The notes beneath the pieces were generated by a model. The model was not told the origin of the DNA and ran no database searches. It saw only the letters and a list, made by a program, of their open reading frames with translations. Made by a program: the position numbers and the translations under genes. A DNA stretch of 64,000 nucleotides from Ancylobacter mangrovi. GTDB lineage: Bacteria; Pseudomonadota; Alphaproteobacteria; Rhizobiales; Xanthobacteraceae. Location of the stretch: assembly GCF_024752355.1 (NCBI RefSeq), contig NZ_JANTHZ010000005.1, forward strand, positions 1-64,000. The letters are read 5' to 3'. Positions 38,357 through 46,253 of the stretch are shown here, in pieces (positions within the stretch are counted from its first letter, which is position 1; every line of letters begins with the position of its first letter).

Positions 38357-38674
38357 TCAGCCGCCGCTGATGGCGGTGATGACGAAGACGTCCGCGCCGG
38401 CGGCGAGCGGGGTCGACAGGCTGGCGCGGCGGCCGCCGACGAAGACGTTGATGTGGCGCCGGATCGCCGGCGTCTCGTCGCACAGGCGCTCGCGCATGCC
38501 GGGCCAGAGCGCGTCGAGCCCGTCCACCATCTCCGCCACGTCGCGGGCGGAGACGGAAACGAGCCGCCCGGCGCCGGGGAACAGGACGACGAGATGAGGC
38601 GGCAGGCGCACGAGGACCGGCGCGCGCGCCGCGTCCCCTCGCTCCTGCAACGTCCCCTCGCCCGTCGTCCTCAT
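38357..38674 (-). CDS. MoaD/ThiS-like beta-grasp protein with terminal Gly-Gly
   Basis: 105 residues. It has the pattern of small sulfur-carrier beta-grasp proteins (VLVRLPPHLVVLF, INVFVGGRR, LAAGADVFVITAISGG) and ends exactly in Gly-Gly, the residue pair adenylated and thiocarboxylated in MoaD and ThiS. No ThiF/MoeB-type activating enzyme, thiamine or molybdopterin gene is nearby. It sits 25 bases after the BNR-repeat gene with a good ribosome-binding site (GAGGA). Role unknown. Confidence 0.8.
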   Translation of the reverse strand: MRTTGEGTLQERGDAARAPVLVRLPPHLVVLFPGAGRLVSVSARDVAEMVDGLDALWPGMRERLCDETPAIRRHINVFVGGRRASLSTPLAAGADVFVITAISGG

Positions 38675-38699
38675 CGTCCGGTCCTCACGGCTCGGCTCC

Positions 38700-39785
38700 T
38701 CACGGCTCGATCACCAGCGTCTCGACCGAGGTGATGGTCGGCAGGTAGGGCGCGAGGCAGTCCCAGCTCTCGCCCTCGTCGGCGCTGCCATAGAGCCCGC
38801 CGGCATTGGTGCCGAAATAGACCCCCGCCGGCTCCAGCGTATCCGTCGCCATCGCCTGGCGCAGCACGTTGAAATAGGCGCCGTCCTGCGGCAAGCCCTC
38901 GCGCCGTGCCTGCCAGCTCCGTCCCGCGTCGCCGGTGCGCCAGACCGCGGTCCGGCCCTCCGGCATGAAGCGGCCCTTGATGTCACCGTTCAGCGGAATG
39001 AGGTAGAGGCTGTCCGGGTCGCGCGGATGGGCCGCCGCCGGGAAGCCGAAGGAGGACGGAAGCCCCTCCTCGATGCTCTCCCACTGCCGCCCGCCATCGT
39101 CCGAGCGGTACATGCCGCAATGGTTCTGCTGGTAGAGCCGCCCGCCCCCGCCCGGCGCCATGACGAGGCAATGCACGCACTGGCCGAATTCGGGGTAGTT
39201 CTGGCCCTCGGGCATGTAGTCGGCGCGGGTGCCGCGGTTGCGGGCCTGCCAGCTTTCGCCGCCATCCTCGGTGGCGAACACGCCGGCGGCGGATATGCCG
39301 ACCCAGATCCGGTCCGCATCCGCCGGGTCGAGCACCAGCGAGTGCAGGATCAGCCCGGCGCCGCCCGGATTCCATTCCGGCCGGCTCGGATGCTTCTGCA
39401 GGCCCTCGACATGGACCCAGCTCTCCCCGCCGTCGCGGCTGCGGAACAGCCCGGCCGGTTCGACGCCGGCATAGAGGCTGCCGTCGCGGCCGACGGCGAG
39501 GCTCCACACCGCCTTCACCGGCGCCTGCCCGGCCTCATAGGCGAGGCCCTGGCTCGAATGGGTCCAGCTGCGGCCGAGATCGGTCGATTTCCACACCGCC
39601 GGACCGAACCATTCATTGCCGCCGCCGGCATAGATCGTGCCGCTCGCCGGATCGGCGACGACGTGGTTGGTCGGCCAGGTCTCGCAGAACGGCCCGCGGA
39701 CCTGCCATGAGCGGCGCGCGGCGTCGCTCTCGAGGATGAAGGCGCCCTTTCGGGTGCCGACGAGAATGAAGACCTGTTTCGCCAT
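38700..39785 (-). CDS. BNR/sialidase-like beta-propeller protein
   Basis: 361 residues made of repeats with Asp-box motifs of the SxDxGxxW type: STDLGRSW, SRDGGESW, TEDGGESW, SDDGGRQW, TGDAGRSW and SADEGESW. This predicts a six- or seven-bladed propeller like those of sialidases and VPS10 proteins. No catalytic sialidase residues or signal peptide are evident, so it is probably a cytoplasmic binding protein. It is next to the Gly-Gly beta-grasp protein in the ECF42 operon. Confidence 0.85.
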   Translation of the reverse strand: MAKQVFILVGTRKGAFILESDAARRSWQVRGPFCETWPTNHVVADPASGTIYAGGGNEWFGPAVWKSTDLGRSWTHSSQGLAYEAGQAPVKAVWSLAVGRDGSLYAGVEPAGLFRSRDGGESWVHVEGLQKHPSRPEWNPGGAGLILHSLVLDPADADRIWVGISAAGVFATEDGGESWQARNRGTRADYMPEGQNYPEFGQCVHCLVMAPGGGGRLYQQNHCGMYRSDDGGRQWESIEEGLPSSFGFPAAAHPRDPDSLYLIPLNGDIKGRFMPEGRTAVWRTGDAGRSWQARREGLPQDGAYFNVLRQAMATDTLEPAGVYFGTNAGGLYGSADEGESWDCLAPYLPTITSVETLVIEP

Positions 39786-39797
39786 GATGCCCGCCCG

Positions 39798-40214
39798 TCA
39801 CGTGGTCGAAACCAGGACCATCCAGGAAACGCCGAAGCGGTCGGTCAGCGTGCCGAAGCTCGGCGAGAAGAAGGTCTTGGCGAGCGGCATGGTAACCGTC
39901 CCGCCCTCGGCGAGCGCGGCGAATTTCGCCTCGGCCTCCTCCGTCGAGGTGACCGAGAGCGCCAGCGAGATGCCCTGGAAGGTGCCGCCGCCGGACTGGC
40001 AGCCGTCGGAAGCCATCAATTCGACCTCGCCGACCCGGAAGCTCGCATGCATGATCTTGTCGTCCCACCCGTCCGGCGTCATGCCGGGCGGCGGCGGCTC
40101 CGGCGCTTCGCGGAAGCGCAGCAGCATCGTGACCTCGGCGCCCACCGCCTTCCCGTAGAAGGCGATCGCCTCCTCGGCGCGGCCGTTGAACATCAGATAA
40201 GCCTGTACATTCAC
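39798..40214 (-). CDS. VOC-family (PhnB-like) protein
   Basis: 138 residues beginning at a GTG (40214) with GGGAGGA eight bases upstream. The paired beta-alpha-beta halves (AYLMFNGRAEEAIAFYGKAVGA; SVTSTEEAEAKFAALAEGG, FGTLTDRFGVSWMVLV) are those of PhnB/YjdN-like glyoxalase-fold proteins. Such proteins bind metals or antibiotics or have unassigned enzymatic roles. It is the first gene of the operon ending in the ECF42 sigma factor. Confidence 0.88.
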   Translation of the reverse strand: MNVQAYLMFNGRAEEAIAFYGKAVGAEVTMLLRFREAPEPPPPGMTPDGWDDKIMHASFRVGEVELMASDGCQSGGGTFQGISLALSVTSTEEAEAKFAALAEGGTVTMPLAKTFFSPSFGTLTDRFGVSWMVLVSTT

Positions 40215-40440
40215 CGTCTTGTCCTCCCTTTGCCGATCCCCGTGCCCGGCATCGCGCCCATGCCGGGCGGCGCCGTCGACACGAGGACGAACGGGAACAG
40301 CCTAGCCCGACATCACGGCGGGATTTTTTCGCGGCCGCCTCCGGCATCTCCCCGGCGCTTCGCCGCGGCGCTCCAATCTAGGGAGCGACAGGGTACTGGG
40401 ACCCGCCGCGCGGGACGACTTACCCACGGTAAGATTTTCT

Positions 40441-40466
40441 GGAACCGAATGCCGGGCGCCGCCGTT
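40441..40466 (+). promoter_or_regulatory. EcfG (general stress response) promoter
   Basis: GGAAC (40441-40445) and CGTT (40463-40466) are separated by 17 bases, matching the alphaproteobacterial EcfG consensus GGAAC-N16/17-CGTT exactly. Transcription would begin near 40473, about 30 bases before the YeaQ-like gene. EcfG is released by the PhyR-NepR partner switch under stress. Confidence 0.75.
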
Positions 40467-40501
40467 CTACCGGCGTCCTGAAAATCCGTTTGGGGGCTCT
40501 C

Positions 40502-40753
40502 ATGGAAGACGCACAGATCGGCTGGATCGCCGCCATCATCATCGGCGGGCTGGCCGGATGGATCGCATCCGCAATCATGGATTCCGGCACCGGAATCCTG
40601 ATGAACATCATCCTCGGCATCATCGGCGCGGCCATCGCCAGCTTCATCTTCAGCTTCGTCGGCGTCGGCTTCGGCGGCTGGCTCGGCTATCTCATCGCCG
40701 GCATCATCGGCGCCTGTATCCTGATCTGGCTGGCACGCGCCATCCGCAGATGA
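40502..40753 (+). CDS. GlsB/YeaQ/YmgE-family stress membrane protein
   Basis: 83 residues from the ATG at 40502. Three glycine-rich membrane helices (GWIAAIIIGGLAGWIASAIM, GILMNIILGIIGAAIASFIF, GGWLGYLIAGIIGACILIWLA) are separated by short loops, the standard layout of this family, often annotated as transglycosylase-associated although no enzymatic activity is established. Expression from an EcfG promoter fits the known stress inducibility of such genes. Confidence 0.9.
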   Translation: MEDAQIGWIAAIIIGGLAGWIASAIMDSGTGILMNIILGIIGAAIASFIFSFVGVGFGGWLGYLIAGIIGACILIWLARAIRR

Positions 40754-40965
40754 CGACGCCACAATGACCCGGCGATGGTGAAGCGGCAAAGGTGAAACGG
40801 CGCCGCAACCTGGCCACTCACCGCACCGGCCGGTGCGGCGGATCGTGAACGGGTCCAATGGGTTCGGTCGCGCCCCGCGCGGCCGGAGGGGGCGGACCAT
40901 GTGCCTAAAATACCGCACTGCAAAATTTTCGTGCCGCAGGCGTGCGTTTGGGTTAACATTCGTTC

Positions 40966-41286
40966 ATGGACGGAATCGAGGGTCGCGCACGCGCGATATG
41001 CGAGATCGGCCTGCGGGGCGGAGCCCTGATTAACGAGATCGATCTCCCCGCTGCGGTAGATCGCTACTGGCCGGTGTTCGCGGTCGAAATCGCCGCCGGC
41101 GTGATAAATCTCGATGCCCGCTGCTCGCTCGGCGACCTCGAAGCCGCGCTTGCCGCCTATGTCGCGTGGAAGGAGCGCCCGATGAGCGTTCCCCCGCTTC
41201 CCCCGGTCGATCCCCTCGCCCCGTCCCGCCGCCGGCCACGCCCGCGCGGCCGGATAGCTTGCGGCCCCACACTCAAGACTCCATAG
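40966..41286 (+). CDS. Possible small protein of unknown function
   Basis: 106 codons from ATG to TAG. The first ~70 residues (ICEIGLRGGALINEIDLPAAVDRYWPVFAVEIAAGVINLDARCSLGDLEAALAAYVAWKE) look protein-like, while the Pro/Arg-rich tail does not. There is no clear ribosome-binding site. If it is not a gene, the whole 40754-41429 stretch is empty apart from an AT-richer patch near 40912-40965. I do not recognise a family. Confidence 0.35.
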   Translation: MDGIEGRARAICEIGLRGGALINEIDLPAAVDRYWPVFAVEIAAGVINLDARCSLGDLEAALAAYVAWKERPMSVPPLPPVDPLAPSRRRPRPRGRIACGPTLKTP

Positions 41287-41429
41287 TCGCGGTAACGGAT
41301 TCGGCAGGTCGGGCGGGCTCGGGATTTCCTGCGCCCCGCCTCCGGCTGGCGACCCGGCCGAGCGTCGCCGCGGTACCCGCACGGCGTGAGGCCGGCCTCC
41401 CTCCACGACGTCTTCCCGGCCCCCGCACC

Positions 41430-43139
41430 ATGCCGCGCAAGCCTTCCAACATTCTCTACGGCGCAGAGGACAAGGTCCCGCTCGGAACGCTGGTCAGCCT
41501 CGGCGTGCAGCACGCCTCGCTCGCCCTGCTGTTCGTGGTCTATCCGCTCGTCGCCGCCGCCGAGGCGGGCCTGTCCTTCGAGGCGACGCAGAGCCTCATC
41601 ACCAGCTGCGTCATCTTCATGGGGATTGCGACCATACTGGAATGCTGGCCGCGCTTCGGGTCCGGCGTCCTGCTGGTGCAGATTCCCAACACCTCGCACC
41701 TGCCGATGGCGGTGCAGTCGCTCGCGGCCGGCGGGCCGGCGCTCTACGCCGCCATGAGCCTCGTCGCCGCCGTCTCCCAGCTCTCGCTGACCTTCTTCAC
41801 CGGCGCGCTGCGCAAGCTGTTCCCGCCGGAGGTCTGCGGCGTCGCCGTTACCATGCTCGGCGTCGCGCTGGCCGAGCCCGCGCTGCGGCGCATGTTCGGC
41901 CTCGCCCACCAGGCGAGCAGCGCCGGCATGGACCTGCGCTACCCGATGGTCAGCTTCGCCGCGCTGGTCGTCATCGTCGTGCTGGCCATCTTCTCGCGCG
42001 GCATGCTGCGCCTGTTCGCGGTCGCCATCGGCACCGGCGTGGGCTGGCTCCTCGCCCATTATGTCGGCCTCACCCACGGGCCGGCCGGCCGCGCCCTCGC
42101 CGACCTGCCTCTCATCGACCTGCCCGCCATCGCCTGGCCCGGCCTCGCCTTCTCCTGGGCCATGCTGCCGGCGGCGATCCTCACCGGCATCATCTCGGCG
42201 GTGGACATGATCAGCACGGTCGTCTCCATGCAGCGCATGGACGACGCCGACTGGCGCCGCGCCGACATGGGGCAGGCCGCGCGCGCCATCCGTCCCAACA
42301 CGGTGAGCGACATGGGCGCCGCCCTCACCGGCGGCTTCGCCAGCGCCTCCTCATCGGCCGCCATCGGCGTCGCCTTCGCCACCGGCGCCACGGCGTGGCG
42401 GGTGGGCGTGGCTTCGGGCATCATCATCCTGCTCGCCGCCTTCTCGCCCCGGCTCATCGGCGCGCTGTCGGTGATCCCGGACCCGGTGGTCGGCGCGATC
42501 CTGGTCTACAGCTCCGCCTTCCTCGTGGTCGCCGGCATGGAGCTCATCCTCTCCCGCCGCCTCAGCGACCGGCGGATCTTCACCGTCGGCCTCGCCATCA
42601 TGGCGGGCCTCGCGGTCGCGATCCTGCCCGAGCTGGTGCAGGCGACGCCGAGCTGGGCGCACCCCATCCTCGGCTCGCCGCTCTCGGTCTCCACCGGCGT
42701 CGCCATCGGGCTGAACCTGTTCTTCCGCATCGGCATCCGGCAGGAGGCCTCGGTGCCGGTGACCGTGGACGACAACCCGTTCGAGGCCACCACCACCTTC
42801 CTCGAGTACCAGGGCGACATCTGGGGCGCGCGCCGCGACGTCATCGCCTCCGCCATCCCCGTCGTCGCCGAGGCGGCGGAGATGCTGCTCGACACCGGCG
42901 TCGCCGAGGACGGGCTCGTCATGCGCGCGCGCTTCGACGAGAACGACTTCGACGTCACGCTGCTCTATCGCGGCGCGCCGATAGAGATCCCGACGCTCCG
43001 CCCCTCGCCCGAGGACCTGCTGGGCGACGCCGCGGCGGTGGCGCGCTTCGTCGGCTACATGCTCTCCAAGCGCGCCGACAAGCTGGTGCTCGGCAAGCTG
43101 GGCGAGCGGCAGGCACTCACGCTGCGCTTCGAGCACTGA
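41430..43139 (+). CDS. NCS2 nucleobase permease with C-terminal degenerate GHKL-like domain
   Basis: 569 residues from the ATG at 41430. Residues 15-440 are a 14-helix NCS2 (uracil/xanthine) transporter, with PNTSHLPMAVQSLAAGG near helix 3 and a conserved acidic residue in helix 8 (SAVDMIST, Asp259). The usual NxG motif of helix 10 is changed to SSSAAIG. Residues about 448-569 are soluble and follow the RsbW-like protein encoded downstream, but where that has an N-box asparagine and DDGDPF this has EAAEMLLDTG and YRGAPI, so ATP binding is probably lost. It heads a permease-STAS-kinase run. Substrate unknown. Confidence 0.85.
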   Translation: MPRKPSNILYGAEDKVPLGTLVSLGVQHASLALLFVVYPLVAAAEAGLSFEATQSLITSCVIFMGIATILECWPRFGSGVLLVQIPNTSHLPMAVQSLAAGGPALYAAMSLVAAVSQLSLTFFTGALRKLFPPEVCGVAVTMLGVALAEPALRRMFGLAHQASSAGMDLRYPMVSFAALVVIVVLAIFSRGMLRLFAVAIGTGVGWLLAHYVGLTHGPAGRALADLPLIDLPAIAWPGLAFSWAMLPAAILTGIISAVDMISTVVSMQRMDDADWRRADMGQAARAIRPNTVSDMGAALTGGFASASSSAAIGVAFATGATAWRVGVASGIIILLAAFSPRLIGALSVIPDPVVGAILVYSSAFLVVAGMELILSRRLSDRRIFTVGLAIMAGLAVAILPELVQATPSWAHPILGSPLSVSTGVAIGLNLFFRIGIRQEASVPVTVDDNPFEATTTFLEYQGDIWGARRDVIASAIPVVAEAAEMLLDTGVAEDGLVMRARFDENDFDVTLLYRGAPIEIPTLRPSPEDLLGDAAAVARFVGYMLSKRADKLVLGKLGERQALTLRFEH

Positions 43140-43272
43140 CGATCGTTTCGCGCGCGCCGACTTCCCTTTCGTCGTCTTGCGCGCCCGACCCTTTGTGTTT
43201 AGTTCTGAGCACGCTCATGCGACAGGATCGACGGCTACCCGCCCCTGCGGGACGGCACCTTCCTGTTGACGC

Positions 43273-43635
43273 ATGACGGACCGACGAGAGCTGGAAAGCG
43301 CGATGCAGATCGACCGGCTGGTGGAAGGCAATACCGTCGTGACGGTGGTCAAGGGCCGCCTCGACAGCAGCTCCTCGCCGCGCCTCGACGAGATGCTCGC
43401 CGTGATCCCCGATGGCAGCACCGCGGTGCTGCTCGACTTCGAAGAGCTGACCTATATCAGCTCGGCAGGGCTGCGCGTGGTGCTGAAGGCAGCCAAGCTC
43501 GCCCGCTCCTCCAGCGTCGCGCTGGCGGTCTGCAGCCTCACGCCGCAGGTGCACGAGGTGTTCGAGGTCAGCGGCTTCTCCTCGCTGATCCCCATTCACC
43601 AAAGCCGCGAAACGGCACTTGCTTCCTTTACGTAG
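43273..43635 (+). CDS. STAS-domain anti-sigma-factor antagonist
   Basis: 120 residues, a stand-alone STAS domain of the SpoIIAA/RsbV type. The signature YISSAGLRVVL (61-71) puts Ser64 at the position phosphorylated in SpoIIAA. In partner switches the unphosphorylated form captures an RsbW-type kinase; phosphorylation frees it and a PP2C phosphatase resets it. A likely kinase is encoded 39 bases downstream and a likely phosphatase at 48589..49761. An internal ATG at 43303 with GGAAAG upstream is an alternative start. Confidence 0.93.
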   Translation: MTDRRELESAMQIDRLVEGNTVVTVVKGRLDSSSSPRLDEMLAVIPDGSTAVLLDFEELTYISSAGLRVVLKAAKLARSSSVALAVCSLTPQVHEVFEVSGFSSLIPIHQSRETALASFT

Positions 43636-43674
43636 GGGTGTCTTTCTGAGGTGCTTCAGCCCTCGGACGGAAAC

Positions 43675-44100
43675 ATGACGCTCCGTGAGATGGATGTCCG
43701 CCTCCCCAACGACCTGTCGCAGATGCCGGCGCTCGTCGCGCGGCTCGACAGCTTCGCGGAAGCGGCCGATCTGTCGCCCAAGGCGACCCACCGGCTCCAG
43801 CTCGCGGTCGACGAGTTCGTCAACAACGCCGTCGATTACGGCTATCCCGACGGGCGCCCCGGCGAGATCGGCGTGCAGGTGCGCTGCGCCGACGATTCGG
43901 TCGAGCTCACGCTGAGCGACGACGGCGATCCGTTCGATCCCTTCACCGCGCCGTCGCCGGACCTCGACGGCACCCTCGACGAGCGGCGCATCGGCGGGCT
44001 GGGCGTCCATCTGATCCGCACGCTCGCGCGCAGCTTCGCCTATCGCCGCGAGAACGGGCGCAATGTGGTCACCCTCTCCCTCGCCCGCGACGCGGCATAG
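43675..44100 (+). CDS. RsbW/SpoIIAB-like serine kinase (GHKL ATPase)
   Basis: 141 residues from the ATG at 43675 (a GTG at 43651 would add eight). The ATP-binding boxes are intact: N-box AVDEFVNNAVDYGYPDG (Glu47, Asn51), D-box LSDDGDPFDPF (82-83) and G-box GGLGVHLIRTL (107-117). Such proteins phosphorylate STAS antagonists and sequester a partner, classically a sigma factor. No sigma-B-like gene is near. It ends 18 bases from the convergent Na/Pi transporter gene. Confidence 0.92.
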   Translation: MTLREMDVRLPNDLSQMPALVARLDSFAEAADLSPKATHRLQLAVDEFVNNAVDYGYPDGRPGEIGVQVRCADDSVELTLSDDGDPFDPFTAPSPDLDGTLDERRIGGLGVHLIRTLARSFAYRRENGRNVVTLSLARDAA

Positions 44101-44118
44101 CCGCCGGCTTCCCGCCCG

Positions 44119-45723
44119 TCACAGCCCCTCGGTCTGGGCGCGGTGAACCTGCGTGAAGCCGTTCACCAGCCGACGCGACAGCCACACGATCCGCTCGAAC
44201 AGCACCGTCATGCGGAACAGCCCGTCGAGCGCCTGCGGCGGGACGCCGGCCTGCGTCGACAGCCGGTGTCGCAGCTCGTCCATGAGCTGGTCGCGATGCC
44301 CGAGCAGGGTCAGCACCAGCTCGGGGTCCTCCGCGCCAAGACTGACGGCATGGTCCGCCACCGCCTCCAGCAGCGCGTGCAGCGCCTCGATCAGCCTGCC
44401 CGCGGCGGGAAGCTGGCGCGCCGGCGCCGAGGCTTCGACGAACTCGGCCAGCGCCTCGTGCAGCGCTGCGGCCGTCCCCGCCGCATCGTCCAGCAGCAGC
44501 GCGCGCGACACCCGCCGCGCCGAGAGCTCACGGTCGAGCAGCGAGGCGAGATAGGACTTCACCAAGCTCGCCAGCCGCGTCCCGGCGACGCTCAGCTGCG
44601 CCGGCGGCGGGGTCTCCTGCACCTTCTCTTCACGCACATGGTCGAGCATCAGCGGCAGCCGGGCGGAAAGCCGCGCCAGCTCGCGCATGGCGAGGTCGAG
44701 CGCGGTGCCGGGGTCCGAGAGCGCCTCGCGCATGAGGAAGGCCGGCTCGCCCAGCGTCTCCGCTGGGTTCGAGGCCATCCGCGCCACCAGCCGGCGCGTC
44801 GGCATCTCGGCGAGATTGGTGATCAGCGCGCCCCCCGCCTGCGCGATTACGAACAGCACGGCGAGCTGCGCCGCCGCGCTCTCGCCCATCAGGCCGAACA
44901 GCCGGCCCATCTGCTGCGGCTCGGCGAGACCGTAGAGGTAGAGCGCCAGCAGCAGCAGCGAGCCGCCGAGCTTCTGCATCACCTGCAACCCGAAGACGAT
45001 ACGCCCGGCCCGGTTCTCGCCCGGGATCAGCAGCGCATTGTTGAGCGCCGACGCGGTGTTCGCGCCGATGATCAGAGGCAGCGCGGCGGCGAGGTCGAGC
45101 AGGTCGCTGCTCACCGCCGCGACGGCGATCGCCGCGGCGACCGAGGAGGATTGCGCCGCCAGCGCGAAGGCCGCGCCGATGCCGGCGAGCAGCAGCGGCG
45201 ACTGCAGCGCCGCCGCCCACCAGGCGTCGTGCATCAGCGCCTCGCGCAGCGGGCCGACGGTCTCCGAGACCAGGTGCATGCCGAACAGCAGCAGCCCGGC
45301 GCCCAGCGCCGCGTCGAGCATCCGCCGCAGCCGGTCGCCCCGCGCCAGCTTGAAATAGGTGGCGAAGCCGACGACGCCGATCACCAGCCCTGCCGCCACC
45401 GAGGTGTCGATGGCGACGATGATCGGTAGCAGCGCGGTGCCGACATTGGCCCAGGTCGGCGCCAGCAGCGCCGCCCCCTCTCCCAGCACACCGCCCTTCA
45501 CGAAGGAGATGATGATCCAGGAGACGGCGGTCGAGCTCTGCGTCGCCAGCCCGGCGACGATGCCGCTCAGCGCGCAACTCACAGGCCCGCGCAGCGCGGC
45601 GGCGAAGGCAACCCGGGCGCGCCGCCCCACCAGCGGCACGAGGTTCGACGACAGCCCGCGCACGCCGAGGAAGAACAGACCCAGCCCGCTCATGAGGGAG
45701 GCGATGGTGGCGATGGTGCTCAA
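44119..45723 (-). CDS. Na/Pi-cotransporter-family protein with PhoU-like tail
   Basis: 534 residues from a TTG at 45723 (GGGGAA eleven bases upstream, protein beginning STIATIASLMSGLGLFFLGV); ATG 45693 is the alternative. The duplicated QSS motifs ATQSSTAVSW and AAQSSSVAAAIAV are the hallmark of the NptA/SLC34-like family. About nine membrane helices precede a helical PhoU-like cytoplasmic domain (from about residue 340). Members move phosphate with sodium or serve as phosphate sensors. It is the last gene of the minus-strand signalling run. Confidence 0.9.
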   Translation of the reverse strand: MSTIATIASLMSGLGLFFLGVRGLSSNLVPLVGRRARVAFAAALRGPVSCALSGIVAGLATQSSTAVSWIIISFVKGGVLGEGAALLAPTWANVGTALLPIIVAIDTSVAAGLVIGVVGFATYFKLARGDRLRRMLDAALGAGLLLFGMHLVSETVGPLREALMHDAWWAAALQSPLLLAGIGAAFALAAQSSSVAAAIAVAAVSSDLLDLAAALPLIIGANTASALNNALLIPGENRAGRIVFGLQVMQKLGGSLLLLALYLYGLAEPQQMGRLFGLMGESAAAQLAVLFVIAQAGGALITNLAEMPTRRLVARMASNPAETLGEPAFLMREALSDPGTALDLAMRELARLSARLPLMLDHVREEKVQETPPPAQLSVAGTRLASLVKSYLASLLDRELSARRVSRALLLDDAAGTAAALHEALAEFVEASAPARQLPAAGRLIEALHALLEAVADHAVSLGAEDPELVLTLLGHRDQLMDELRHRLSTQAGVPPQALDGLFRMTVLFERIVWLSRRLVNGFTQVHRAQTEGL

Positions 45724-45868
45724 GGCAGGACGGTTCCCCGGATGGAGTCTTTCCCACGGACGACGGCACGCAGGTGTCCGCGTCGGATGAAAGACCGGGT
45801 CGGTTTGGTGCAGCGCAGCGTGAGGCAGGTCGGCGGCCAGCACAAGCCGCCGGAGACGGCGGGCGGCC

Positions 45869-46237
45869 TCAGCCCGGTGCGAGGAAGGCGTTGATCTTGG
45901 ACAGCAGGCGCGGCATTTCCACCGGCTTGGTGTCGAAATCGTCGCAGCCTGCCGCCATCGCCTCCTCGCGGTCCTGCGCCATGGCGTGGGCGGTCAGGGC
46001 GATGACGGGGATCGCCGCGGTCTCCGCGTTGCCCTTCACCTGCCGCGTCGCCTCCCAGCCGTCGAGCACCGGCAGGCTCATGTCCATGAGGATCAGGTCC
46101 GGCTTCTGCGCCACGGCGAGGTCCACCCCCTCCCGGCCGTTCACGGCGACGATCACCTCGAAGCCATTGCGCGTCAGCCGCCGCGAAAGCATGTCGCGGT
46201 TCATCTCGTTGTCTTCCACGAGCAGGATCTTCGCCAT
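45869..46237 (-). CDS. Single-domain response regulator (CheY/DivK-like)
   Basis: 122 residues, a receiver domain only. VEDN (7-10), the phospho-acceptor Asp52 in LILMDMSLP, Thr in ALTAHAM and Lys104 in DTKP are all present. There is no output domain, so it must signal by binding, perhaps back to the hybrid kinase encoded 16 bases upstream. Confidence 0.94.
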   Translation of the reverse strand: MAKILLVEDNEMNRDMLSRRLTRNGFEVIVAVNGREGVDLAVAQKPDLILMDMSLPVLDGWEATRQVKGNAETAAIPVIALTAHAMAQDREEAMAAGCDDFDTKPVEMPRLLSKINAFLAPG

Positions 46238-46253
46238 CGCCTGAACGTCCCGT

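Noticed and set aside
38700-39785. Sialidase
   Set aside because: Only Asp-box repeats are present; the arginine triad, nucleophilic tyrosine and signal peptide of sialidases are not evident.
41642-43276. A 544-codon frame overlapping the NCS2 permease in another plus-strand frame
   Set aside because: Arg/His-rich frame-shifted shadow; the permease frame has clear membrane helices.
36682-44100. ECF42 sigma factor as target of the STAS/RsbW pair
   Set aside because: RsbW-type kinases bind SigB/SigF-type sigma factors; ECF42 proteins are controlled by their own C-terminal extension, and the two units are separately transcribed.
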